Assembly: GCA_016841005.1 (NCBI GenBank)
Contig: JAEORG010000088.1
Span: 1 to 6,076, forward strand
Origin: Candidatus Thorarchaeota archaeon
Lineage (GTDB): Archaea; Asgardarchaeota; Thorarchaeia; Thorarchaeales; Thorarchaeaceae
Length of the DNA stretch: 6,076 nt
Direction of reading: 5' to 3'
The position numbers were made by a program, and so were the translations under genes. The notes under the pieces are model-generated. The model made no database searches. It had not been told where the DNA came from and saw nothing but the letters and a program-made list of their open reading frames with translations. Positions 1 through 5,484 of the stretch are shown here, piece after piece (the stretch's first letter is position 1; each line of letters opens with the position of its first letter).

Positions 1-152
1 ACCAATCTTCTATCAGTGAGTGTAAGATAGTGTGATCCATTTATGTCTGCCATTGTTGCAAATTGGATTGTTTCATTGGGCAGTAAAAGATCCCTGGCAT
101 TGTCGTAATCAGATAATCTACTTGGCCAAATAAACTCGAGTGTCCTTGACAT
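1..152 (-). CDS. Partial CDS, putative PH-like domain protein (N-terminal 50 residues)
   Basis: Reading the minus strand from an ATG at 152, the frame stays open to base 1, giving 50 complete codons; the 3' end lies outside the window. The start is well supported: the leader carries a purine-rich GAGGAAGGGG (bases 163 to 154), with GAGG seven bases before the ATG. The protein opens MSRTLEFIWP, has LLLPNETIQF at about residues 22-31 and ends in YLTLTDRRL at 42-50. A leucine/glutamate 'LLpnEtI' strand followed by 'YLTLTDRRL(V/I)' is the pattern of bacterial PH-like domains (YokE/bPH type), in which a small beta-barrel binds protein or lipid partners. The family call rests on this short pattern only. 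The gene is divergent from the creatininase-family gene, with 100 bases between the two starts. That an ORF exists is fairly sure; its function is not. Confidence 0.62.
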   Translation of the reverse strand, partial: MSRTLEFIWPSRLSDYDNARDLLLPNETIQFATMADINGSHYLTLTDRRL

Positions 153-153
153 A

Positions 154-163
154 CCCCTTCCTC
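154..163 (-). promoter_or_regulatory. Ribosome binding site of the partial PH-like gene
   Basis: On the minus strand the sequence GAGGAAGGGG lies directly before the ATG at 152. It is the strongest Shine-Dalgarno-like tract in the window and fixes the start of a gene that is otherwise only partly visible. Confidence 0.6.
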
Positions 164-217
164 ACATATTCCTGATTTGAGTCCTACTGAAAAGAGTTCT
201 GTTTTTCATTCCGATTA

Positions 218-227
218 ACATTAATGT
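218..227. promoter_or_regulatory. Perfect 10-bp palindrome in a divergent promoter region
   Basis: ACATTAATGT is its own reverse complement. It lies between the divergent starts at 152 (minus) and 253 (plus), about 26 bases before the plus start, where an archaeal TATA box would sit for a leaderless creatininase-family transcript. It could be a core promoter element, an operator for a dimeric repressor, or chance in A/T-rich DNA. Only the palindrome and its position are seen; any role is inferred. Confidence 0.25.
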
Positions 228-252
228 GATAATTCTACTCTGATACTGAATA

Positions 253-1017
253 ATGATGAATCATCACTACAAACTAACTAAAATGACATGGCAAGAAGTG
301 GAAGAAAGAATTCAAGAATGTGACACTATTCTAATTCCTGTTGGATCTACTGAACAACACGGACCTCATCTCCCATTAGACAATGACCATTTCGTTTCAG
401 CACGTTTTGGAGAATTGGTATGTGACGCTCTATGGCCTGACATAAAACTAACACTTGCACCTACACTTGCTTTCGGGCACTCTCCACATCATATGGACTT
501 CAAAGGTACAATAACAATTGATGAAATTGAGTTGGCAGAAGTGTATATCGACATCGCGATGTCACTTACTCAACATGGATTTTCAAACATCATCTTCCTC
601 AATGGTCATGGAGGAAATAAAGCTGCATTAACGATTGCACTCAATAAATTACAAAGAATCTCAAAATCGAAGGTTTTCTCCATAGATTGGTGGTCGATGA
701 TAATGGATAAGATTCCAGACCTATTTACACAACCTGTCTTCCACGCATGCGATATGGAGACCTCTGTTGCATGGGCACTTGGTCAAAGAGTGTTGGAGGA
801 TAAGAGAGTTGACGAACCCGGAAAGTCGCCTTATCCAGGTTATATAACTCCTGATATGAGGGCTCCACCTCCACAAGTTGCGACAGGATTGAAGATGAAA
901 GACTTTACAGAGAGCGGTGCCGTTGGTTACTCGACCAAGGCGACTAAAGAAAAAGGCGAAGTTGCAGTTAAGCTAGTTGTGGAACGTATTGTAGAATTTG
1001 TTAAATCACTACAATGA
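253..1017 (+). CDS. Creatininase-family amidohydrolase
   Basis: This 254-residue protein has the usual length of the creatininase family, cytosolic two-metal amidohydrolases that open cyclic or linear amides (creatinine amidohydrolase, archaeal ArfB FAPy deformylase, MftE peptidase). The first metal motif is VGSTEQHGPHLPLDND, with E34, H36 and D45 as likely ligands; the second is LNGHGGN, with H119; the third is HACDMETS, with H164 and E169. Where true creatininase has NGHYEN, with a metal-binding Glu two residues after the His, this protein has Gly, as in ArfB-like and MftE-like members. Creatinine is therefore not the assured substrate, and in an archaeon a deformylase for flavin/F420 precursors is one possibility. 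There is no Shine-Dalgarno sequence before the tandem ATGATG at 253 and 256, so either could be used and the transcript may be leaderless. The next gene starts 62 bases downstream. Confidence 0.93.
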   Translation: MMNHHYKLTKMTWQEVEERIQECDTILIPVGSTEQHGPHLPLDNDHFVSARFGELVCDALWPDIKLTLAPTLAFGHSPHHMDFKGTITIDEIELAEVYIDIAMSLTQHGFSNIIFLNGHGGNKAALTIALNKLQRISKSKVFSIDWWSMIMDKIPDLFTQPVFHACDMETSVAWALGQRVLEDKRVDEPGKSPYPGYITPDMRAPPPQVATGLKMKDFTESGAVGYSTKATKEKGEVAVKLVVERIVEFVKSLQ

Positions 1018-1079
1018 GAGGATTGCAATAAGAGAAAGAATAAACTAAGATTCAGTACGCAACTATCATGGGTAATTAA

Positions 1080-1853
1080 ATGAATGAAGCTGTGGAGAAT
1101 TTGTTCTCAGTTAGTTTCACCACAGTTGCATTCTTTCTACTTGCATTGTTTCTAATTTTCTTCCTCAGAAGATTCCATCATTCACCTGAACTTCGCACAA
1201 TCAAACGAAAGCCATTAATAATTCCCGCGATTGTCTTCTTGATTATTGTGCCTATCGCACCGCACCAGCATATAGGCCCCCCACTAGGAATGGAATCAAA
1301 TACGTACTCAAGATATCTTCACTACCAATTAACCACAATGTTCACCGTCTATGAGCAGGAACCCTATTTACCACGAGTTCGAGCAGAATATTCATATCCA
1401 TTGCATAGCGATGAAATAATCGAATGCACAGTCCTAGTGTATCTCGATGATTTCTTGCTTGAAAACATTACAAGTTCAATTACTTATTCTGGTTCGCCGG
1501 AGCAGCTTTCTACAACACATACCACGTTTGATTTGTCACCAGGAAACTATTCCCTAGTATTCTCACAAAGAGTCCTCCAAGCTGATGGGAGCCCGACCCC
1601 ATACATTCGGGCAGTGGATCTCATATTCTTCCAGCTCCAAGATTACACATGGATAGAGGTCTCTTTCCAGTGGGATCAGTACCTTCTGGTTCTCTATATT
1701 ATAGGTATTGCTCTATTTCTCATAGGGCTCTATGTCACAGACCACAATTTCGATACTCCTGAAGAAAAAGAGCGTTACCAACGACATAAGAATGGAGAGC
1801 GAAATTATCCATACAGTCGAAGCTATCGTCGTAAGATGAAACATAGGAAGTAA
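1080..1853 (+). CDS. Unrecognised membrane protein with three helices and an external domain
   Basis: I do not recognise this 257-residue protein. Hydrophobic segments lie at about 11-30, 46-60 and 201-220. The link between the first two (RRFHH...IKRK, 30-44) is strongly basic, as is the C-terminal tail (221-257, rich in R, K, H and Y). By the positive-inside rule both are cytoplasmic, which places residues 61-200 outside the cell. That outer part alternates short hydrophobic and polar stretches and includes LSPGNYSLVF (152-161), a pattern common in Ig-like or carboxypeptidase-regulatory beta-sandwich domains; NIT and NYS (129 and 156) are possible N-glycosylation sites. The ATG at 1080 is set by an in-frame TAA just before it, which closes a three-codon ATG GGT AAT mini-frame. 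No Shine-Dalgarno is clear; AATAAACTAA at about 1040-1049 may be the promoter box. The gene is convergent with the next, with 27 bases between stops. Confidence 0.8.
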   Translation: MNEAVENLFSVSFTTVAFFLLALFLIFFLRRFHHSPELRTIKRKPLIIPAIVFLIIVPIAPHQHIGPPLGMESNTYSRYLHYQLTTMFTVYEQEPYLPRVRAEYSYPLHSDEIIECTVLVYLDDFLLENITSSITYSGSPEQLSTTHTTFDLSPGNYSLVFSQRVLQADGSPTPYIRAVDLIFFQLQDYTWIEVSFQWDQYLLVLYIIGIALFLIGLYVTDHNFDTPEEKERYQRHKNGERNYPYSRSYRRKMKHRK

Positions 1854-1880
1854 AACAATACAATACTCAACTTTTGACGG

Positions 1881-2891
1881 TTACTCTTTCTGTCTTCTTA
1901 GCTTTTTCTTTAAATTATTCAATTCATTCTTGATTGTGACTAGCAGTGGGACTGTAATGTAATCATCTTCATCAACTTCAATTTTCGATTCAGTGATTTC
2001 CCTATGGAATATAATTAACATGATGAGAACCAGTAATAGGAATGGATTTGATGTGATGCCTGAGGAGAAATAGATTGTGGGAGTTAAGGTAGAATTCAGT
2101 GTATATGATGTTAGCCACAGACATACTTCTTGAAAGATACCAAAACTGAGTACCTTAAACAGGGAAGTTTTTCCGATAAAATACGCTATAGAGAAGCTGA
2201 TGAGCAGAAGTCGCAAAATAAAAACGAAATAGAAATTGCTTAATTGGAGATTAAATTCCAAAAGGACGCTAGGGTACAAATAATAAAACGCTGTTTCTCC
2301 AGTCCATCCTGAGCGAATTGAAGTTATTGTGATGAAGATTGAAGATTGCATGGTTTGTCTAATAGCATACAATCCCTCATTATAGAGCGTTACAAAGGGA
2401 ACGAAAAGAACAATCAAAATGAACAACAGAGAAAAGAGAACTTCATGGGATAACAGACCTATTCCTTCTGATTGACGAATAGAATTCAGGAATGGTAAGA
2501 TGATAAAGAGTAAAATTAGACTTGCTGAATATCCAAATGTTAATGGTACAAATGAGAGCAGCACTCCCGAATAAGAAGCAATGACTAAATCTCCCAGAAT
2601 TGGCACAGCTATGCAAAGGATAGATGTAACTACTGCAGCTAATTTCGTGAAACTGTTGTTTCCTGTAGATCTGAAATAGACACAATATAATATGACAGGA
2701 ATCGCATAAAGAAGACCTATCATAATTGAAAAGGATTCCAACTGGAAAGAGCCATCAAATATCCAAGCTATTCCCCTGCCTGATATATTGGTCGTCGTAA
2801 CACCGACACTGCTTATCACTTGGATAGGAACTAGCATTGCAAGTATAATGCGCATACTCACGGACAATGCAAATGTGCTTCGTTTCTGCAT
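1881..2891 (-). CDS. Unrecognised polytopic membrane protein (about eight helices)
   Basis: This 336-residue protein is not one I can assign. Hydrophobic segments lie near residues 12-32, 53-74, 82-106, 108-136, 148-170, 217-239, 245-262 and 281-296. There is no obvious transporter signature, nucleotide-binding site or catalytic motif. Basic patches (MQKR at the N-terminus, KKKLRRQKE at the C-terminus) suggest both ends are cytoplasmic, matching an even number of spans. The tail after the last helix is first acidic (VDEDD at 306-310), then ends in a short lysine-rich amphipathic stretch (about 320-336) that could be a small coiled coil. Residues 171-216, between two helices, may form an outer loop with several aromatics. 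The ATG at 2891 lies about 40 bases from a minus-strand A/T box, so the leader is short. A structural channel, sensor or permease-like role is possible, but nothing in the sequence decides it. Confidence 0.8.
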   Translation of the reverse strand: MQKRSTFALSVSMRIILAMLVPIQVISSVGVTTTNISGRGIAWIFDGSFQLESFSIMIGLLYAIPVILYCVYFRSTGNNSFTKLAAVVTSILCIAVPILGDLVIASYSGVLLSFVPLTFGYSASLILLFIILPFLNSIRQSEGIGLLSHEVLFSLLFILIVLFVPFVTLYNEGLYAIRQTMQSSIFITITSIRSGWTGETAFYYLYPSVLLEFNLQLSNFYFVFILRLLLISFSIAYFIGKTSLFKVLSFGIFQEVCLWLTSYTLNSTLTPTIYFSSGITSNPFLLLVLIMLIIFHREITESKIEVDEDDYITVPLLVTIKNELNNLKKKLRRQKE

Positions 2892-2930
2892 AGAAAACCG
2901 ACCGTTGAGAATCTACCTAAGATAATTCAG

Positions 2931-2938
2931 CTATATTT
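2931..2938 (-). promoter_or_regulatory. TATA-like box for the polytopic membrane gene
   Basis: On the minus strand this reads AAATATAG. With the usual archaeal spacing of about 27 bases from box centre to start site, transcription would begin near 2907, leaving a leader of some 16 bases before the ATG at 2891. No strong Shine-Dalgarno is seen in that leader. Prediction from sequence and spacing only. Confidence 0.4.
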
Positions 2939-2972
2939 GGATAACCATTTCTATGTAAGAAATCGTCAAATT

Positions 2973-2981
2973 AATTTATTA
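2973..2981 (+). promoter_or_regulatory. TATA-like box upstream of the small ORF and two-helix gene
   Basis: AATTTATTA lies about 25 bases before GTATGTCGGAG, giving a predicted start near 3000-3005. A transcript from here would carry the GGAGTGA tract (3004-3010), the short TTG-initiated ORF and then the gene at 3085. The box is divergent from the one serving the minus-strand membrane gene. Confidence 0.35.
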
Positions 2982-3016
2982 GCCAGTTCTAATACCGTAT
3001 GTCGGAGTGAAGGGCA

Positions 3017-3088
3017 TTGTTGAGTAATTTAGACATCAATGATGAACATGACACGCTAGATGATACAAAGAGGTTCGGTTTATCATGA
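3017..3088 (+). CDS. Possible 23-codon upstream ORF, overlapping the next start
   Basis: Two consecutive TTG codons (3017 and 3020) open a 23-codon frame that ends at the TGA of 3086-3088. That stop overlaps the ATG of the next gene as ATGA, the classic arrangement for translational coupling. The purine-rich GGAGTGA at 3004-3010 sits six bases before the first TTG, a good ribosome-binding distance. The peptide is acidic (NDEHD and LDD are visible) and resembles no family I know. It may be a leader peptide, a small partner protein, or chance: TTG starts are weaker evidence than ATG, and the frame is short. Confidence 0.35.
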   Translation: MLSNLDINDEHDTLDDTKRFGLS

Positions 3089-3432
3089 GCGATGATGACT
3101 ATATTTTCAGTGATGGACCTACAGGGCATGAAGAGGATGAAGAGAAGGAGTATCCCTTCAAGGAAGTATACTATCCTCCAAGATCAAGTAGTAGTGTACC
3201 CAAACCTCCACCTCAATATAGGCCTCCTGAATCACCCTCGTTAGTGAAGATGAATATGGCACCAATTGGTATTTTCTTGTGCCTCTTCACATTCAGCTTT
3301 CTCTATATTATAACGTCTACTCAAGCATCTATAATTGCTGCTATTGGATTTTCAATATTCTTTTCATGTCTAGGGCTTTGTTGGATGAATAGTAGGGGAG
3401 GACTGAAATTCAAGACATCACCATCCGATTAG
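3085..3432 (+). CDS. Small membrane protein: acidic/proline-rich tail plus two-helix hairpin
   Basis: This 115-residue protein has two parts. Residues 1-57 are hydrophilic and probably disordered: first acidic (SDDDY, HEEDEEKEY), then rich in serine and proline, with PKPPPQYRPPESP at 39-51, the kind of stretch that SH3-, WW- or EVH1-like modules bind. Residues 58-78 and 81-101 are two hydrophobic helices joined by a very short turn, followed by a basic tail (RGGLKFK, 104-110). The basic tail suggests a cytoplasmic C-terminus and hence a cytoplasmic N-terminal tail as well. I know no family for it. An in-frame stop at 3061 limits the upstream extent, and the ATG at 3085 has GAGG 11 bases before it. 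It may be coupled to the short ORF that overlaps its start. A six-T run at 3470-3475 could end its transcript. Confidence 0.72.
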   Translation: MSDDDYIFSDGPTGHEEDEEKEYPFKEVYYPPRSSSSVPKPPPQYRPPESPSLVKMNMAPIGIFLCLFTFSFLYIITSTQASIIAAIGFSIFFSCLGLCWMNSRGGLKFKTSPSD

Positions 3433-3470
3433 TCCTTCCTGATATTACATTGCGCGCCATGCCAGTATCT

Positions 3471-3480
3471 TTTTTAAGTA
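3471..3480 (+). promoter_or_regulatory. TATA-like box for the structured RNA
   Basis: TTTTTAAGTA is the best archaeal-like A/T box in this gene-free stretch. Standard spacing predicts a transcript start at about 3500-3505, just where the run of complementary segments begins. The first half of the box belongs to a six-T run (3470-3475) that could also terminate the preceding gene. Confidence 0.45.
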
Positions 3481-3714
3481 AATAATTCCTAATATGATAT
3501 AATAGTCCGACCTCGAAATAGAGGTTTGATGGTCGCACGCCCACTCCTACATTCTCAAATGCTGCGTCGTTCCGCTGACCGAAAGTTATAACTTGGTCCG
3601 AAGCAATTCAGAATTCGAGAAACAAGGGCGTAAGAAACATAACCGTGAGTCGGCTCAATCTTTGGCGTGCGGAGCGAGCCTCGCATCCAATTTCAAAATA
3701 AATTGGAATGGAAT

Positions 3715-3786
3715 GTAACGCTGAAAATGTTAAAGGTGGTGGCGCGGCAAGCGTTACGTTGCTCGCGGGTTTCTACGCCCACCTTT
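3715..3786 (+). other. Pseudoknot-like 3' domain of the candidate RNA
   Basis: Three helices interlock. Hairpin arm CGCGGCAA (3743-3750) pairs with TTGC, a bulged T, and CGCG (3759-3767). Its loop GCGTTAC (3751-3757) is the exact complement of GTAACGC at 3715-3721. AAAGGTGG (3732-3739) is the exact complement of CCACCTTT (3779-3786) and encloses the hairpin. The loop pairing crosses the other two helices, so the fold would be a pseudoknot. The last helix runs straight into a T-rich tract, as at a terminator or an expression platform. Pairings are seen; the fold is inferred. Confidence 0.5.
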
Positions 3787-3790
3787 TCTT
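3784..3790 (+). terminator. T-rich transcript end after the structured RNA
   Basis: TTTTCTT follows directly on the CCACC side of an 8-bp helix, and more T-rich sequence continues to 3793. Archaeal RNA polymerase stops at oligo-T tracts, so this is a plausible 3' end for the RNA. The absence of an equivalent T-run at the far end on the minus strand supports plus-strand transcription. Confidence 0.4.
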
Positions 3791-3836
3791 CTTGACTGGT
3801 TTTCAAAGAGTACATGAGTTTGTGCATCTAGAGATG

Positions 3837-3846
3837 ACATTATTAT
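3837..3846 (+). promoter_or_regulatory. Weak A/T promoter box before the DUF4256 gene
   Basis: ACATTATTAT is centred about 26 bases before the second in-frame ATG (3868), the distance expected for a leaderless archaeal transcript. If real, the DUF4256 gene has its own promoter and the structured RNA upstream is a separate unit. It is only one of several A/T-rich possibilities. Confidence 0.25.
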
Positions 3847-3852
3847 CCTAAA

Positions 3853-4434
3853 ATGGATACTATAATTATGAACAAGAACAAGAAGGAGTTGTCGCCAGAA
3901 CAAAGTCACCAACAACTAACAACGTTGAAAGCTCGTTTTGAGAAGAATATGAACCGTCATAAAGGACTTGAGTGGGAAAATGTAGAAGCAAAGCTGAAAG
4001 CCAATCCTGAGAAGATGTGGTCACTCAACGAAATGGAGAGAACTGGTGGTGAACCGGATCTCGTCGGTTATGATAAGAAGACAGGAGAGTTCATTTTTTA
4101 TGATTGCTCAACGGAAAGCCCAACGGGCCGCAGGAATGTTTGTTATGACCATGAAGCTTTGGAGTCAAGGAAATCACATAAACCTGAAAATAACGCCTTA
4201 GATATGGCGACTGCCATGGGTATTGAGATATTGACGGAAGAGCAATATCGAGAGCTGCAGAAACTGGGAGAATTCGATACAAAGACATCGAGCTGGGTGA
4301 AAACACCTTCTGATATTAGAGACCTCGACGGAGCACTCTTTTGTGACCGCCGCTATGGCAAGGTCTTCGTGTATCACAACAGTGCGCCATCATACTATGG
4401 CGTTAGGGGGTTCCGCGGCTCATTAAGGGTCTAG
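3853..4434 (+). CDS. DUF4256 family protein
   Basis: This 193-residue protein matches, from memory, the DUF4256 family (PF14066) along nearly its whole length; the biochemical function of the family is unknown. Characteristic stretches are LKARFEKNMNRHKGLEW (25-41), WSLNEMERTGGEPD (56-69), IFYDCSTESPTGRRNVCYD (81-99), ALDMATAMGIEILTEEQYR (115-133), DTKTSSWVKTP (142-152) and the C-terminal GFRGSLRV. It has no signal peptide or membrane segment and is likely cytosolic and globular. Conserved C85 and C97 and the YD/ESR residues could form an active or metal site, but that is speculation. The family is mainly bacterial, so its presence beside archaeal-looking genes suggests horizontal transfer. 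The start may be the ATG at 3853 or at 3868 (MNKNKKELS); no Shine-Dalgarno precedes either, and an A/T box at about 3837-3846 fits a leaderless start at 3868. The gene converges on the GNAT gene. Confidence 0.92.
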   Translation: MDTIIMNKNKKELSPEQSHQQLTTLKARFEKNMNRHKGLEWENVEAKLKANPEKMWSLNEMERTGGEPDLVGYDKKTGEFIFYDCSTESPTGRRNVCYDHEALESRKSHKPENNALDMATAMGIEILTEEQYRELQKLGEFDTKTSSWVKTPSDIRDLDGALFCDRRYGKVFVYHNSAPSYYGVRGFRGSLRV

Positions 4435-4511
4435 GGATTTGTATTTCAACTAAGTGATGACTTCGATCCAGAAATGACATCAATCTTGAATAGTGGTAAT
4501 CATGCATGGAG
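4435..4511. other. Short gap between converging genes
   Basis: This 77-base gap separates the stops of the DUF4256 and GNAT genes. A GTGATGA at 4454-4460 resembles a box C of archaeal C/D guide RNAs, but no CTGA box D follows at a suitable distance. No strong terminator hairpin is visible. Confidence 0.3.
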
Positions 4512-5462
4512 TCAGGGATTCTCCCAGATGTAGCTGATGGATCCCTTCATGTGTTTGAAACCTAATCGTTCATAGAGACCGATAGCCCGCGTATTGTCAA
4601 TGTCTACCTCCAACTTCATCAGCCTATGGTCATTCTCCGCTGCACGGATCATGCTCGTGCAGAGGACATATTTTGCTAAGCCTTGTCCTTTGTACTCAGG
4701 AACTACTCCGATTCCATGTACAAAGACACTATCTTGATGGATGTCAATCTTGACAAAACTGACAATCTTCTCGCCATCAAACAGCACGATCGAGGCATCC
4801 TGATCAATAGGAACTTCTCTTGAGAAGAATGAATCAAACTGCTCATGACGTTGATCTTCAGATTGATTCAAATACCTTCTATCCCCTCCATCTGAGAATG
4901 CTCTATCATAATCAGGCCAAAGTTCTTCATTTGAGACCTCAGCCATGGATTTCGTGTACATCGAGTCAGGGATTTCACGGAGTGTAAAATCTAGATTCGA
5001 CAGATCTGCATCCATGAAGGTCCACTCATATCCACGTTTCATTCCTGCGGCTTCATACATCTTTCCGCAGACTTGTGCATAGTCCCGATATTCATCAGTC
5101 AAGTTCATCAGAAAGACTTCCATCCGATTTCTCCCTGATGTTTTTGTATACTCGATGCACATCTCAACAAGTTTTCTACCGATATCGATGTCGGGTGGAT
5201 TGACTAAAGGATGCCAAGCCAGAAAATACGCCATTGAGTCTGTCCAATGATATACACCTGCCCAACCTGTAATCTTTCCCTCTTCCTGAGCGATAGCAAT
5301 GAAGTCAGGGCAATTATGTTCGTCTTTAAACCAAGCTCGAATATCTTCCATTGTATTTCCATATTTGTAGGGAATGGGCAAGTCCTTGTATGCTTCAAAT
5401 GTGAATTTTGATAGAATTTCAACATCTATTGTATCTATATCGTGAGACTCGTATTCTATCAT
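4512..5462 (-). CDS. Tandem GNAT-fold N-acetyltransferase
   Basis: This 316-residue cytosolic protein contains two GNAT-like halves. The C-terminal half (about 163-316) is a proper acetyl-CoA acyltransferase domain. Motif A is VHGIGVVPEYKGQGLAKYVL (248-267), carrying the KGQGLA pyrophosphate loop, with Lys where Q/R is usual; motif B is DIDNTRAIGLYERLGF (287-302), with N290 and the likely general-acid Y297. The N-terminal half (about 1-150) keeps GNAT features, with ITGWAGVYHW (64-73) as the beta hairpin and a later YEAAGMKRGYEW (136-147), but its pyrophosphate loop is replaced by VNPPDIDIGRKL (87-98), so it probably does not bind CoA normally. A double GNAT layout with one worn half is known from MshD-type enzymes; the substrate here cannot be told. 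The ATG at 5462 is supported by AAAGGT seven bases before it. The gene has its own A/T box and is probably transcribed alone. Confidence 0.9.
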   Translation of the reverse strand: MIEYESHDIDTIDVEILSKFTFEAYKDLPIPYKYGNTMEDIRAWFKDEHNCPDFIAIAQEEGKITGWAGVYHWTDSMAYFLAWHPLVNPPDIDIGRKLVEMCIEYTKTSGRNRMEVFLMNLTDEYRDYAQVCGKMYEAAGMKRGYEWTFMDADLSNLDFTLREIPDSMYTKSMAEVSNEELWPDYDRAFSDGGDRRYLNQSEDQRHEQFDSFFSREVPIDQDASIVLFDGEKIVSFVKIDIHQDSVFVHGIGVVPEYKGQGLAKYVLCTSMIRAAENDHRLMKLEVDIDNTRAIGLYERLGFKHMKGSISYIWENP

Positions 5463-5469
5463 GAGTTGT

Positions 5470-5475
5470 ACCTTT
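5470..5475 (-). promoter_or_regulatory. Ribosome binding site of the GNAT gene
   Basis: AAAGGT on the minus strand lies seven bases before the ATG at 5462 and supports that start. It sits only ten bases downstream of the TATA-like box. If that box were the promoter, transcription would begin at about the ATG and this site would not be transcribed, so one of the two is probably not used as such. Confidence 0.45.
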
Positions 5476-5484
5476 AGATACAGA

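Larger units (their letters stand above)
3503..3790 (+). ncRNA. Candidate structured noncoding RNA (or long leader RNA) of about 290 nt
   Basis: This stretch has no convincing protein gene, is GC-richer than its surroundings and is bounded by a TATA-like box and a T-rich end, both pointing to the plus strand. Complementary segments read directly are: CGACC/GGTCG (3508-3512 with 3531-3535); GACC..AAGT with ACTT.GGTC in a hairpin at 3577-3598; a hairpin at 3662-3690; CCAATTT/AAATTGG (3687-3693 with 3700-3706), which competes with it; a 12-bp long-range helix with one bulged A (3626-3638 with 3769-3780); and a hairpin at 3743-3767 whose loop pairs with 3715-3721. GCACGCC/GGCGTGC (3535-3541 with 3664-3670) is a further option. 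I find no RNase P CR-I/CR-V sequence, no SRP helix-8 motif and no tRNA T-loop. It could instead be the leader of the DUF4256 gene, whose ATG is 62 bases further on. Boundaries are approximate. Confidence 0.5.

Noticed and set aside
2443..2685. Open frame of 80 codons inside the polytopic membrane gene
   Set aside because: It overlaps a longer and more protein-like frame on the same strand and has no supporting start signal or family resemblance.
3038..3110. Box C-like ATGATGA repeats near the start of the small membrane gene
   Set aside because: They arise from aspartate and glutamate codons in the coding frames; no box D partner is placed correctly.
3577..3604. Kink-turn in the hairpin with bulged GA and CGA
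   Set aside because: The three-base bulge is not followed by the tandem G-A/A-G pairs that define a kink-turn.
3503..3790. RNase P RNA or SRP RNA
   Set aside because: Size and structure are in the right range, but the invariant core sequences of both (GGAAAGUCC/ACAGA for RNase P; GGAAGG..AGCAG for SRP) were not found on the plus strand.
3825..3837. Short inverted repeat CATCT-AG-AGATG before the DUF4256 gene
   Set aside because: Arms of only five bases with a two-base spacer are expected by chance and cannot form a stable hairpin.
4091..4306. Open frame antisense to the DUF4256 gene
   Set aside because: It is a shadow of a strongly conserved family on the opposite strand.
4454..4500. Box C/D guide RNA in the gap between converging genes
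   Set aside because: A box C-like GTGATGA is present but no CTGA box D or internal C'/D' pair follows at the usual spacing.
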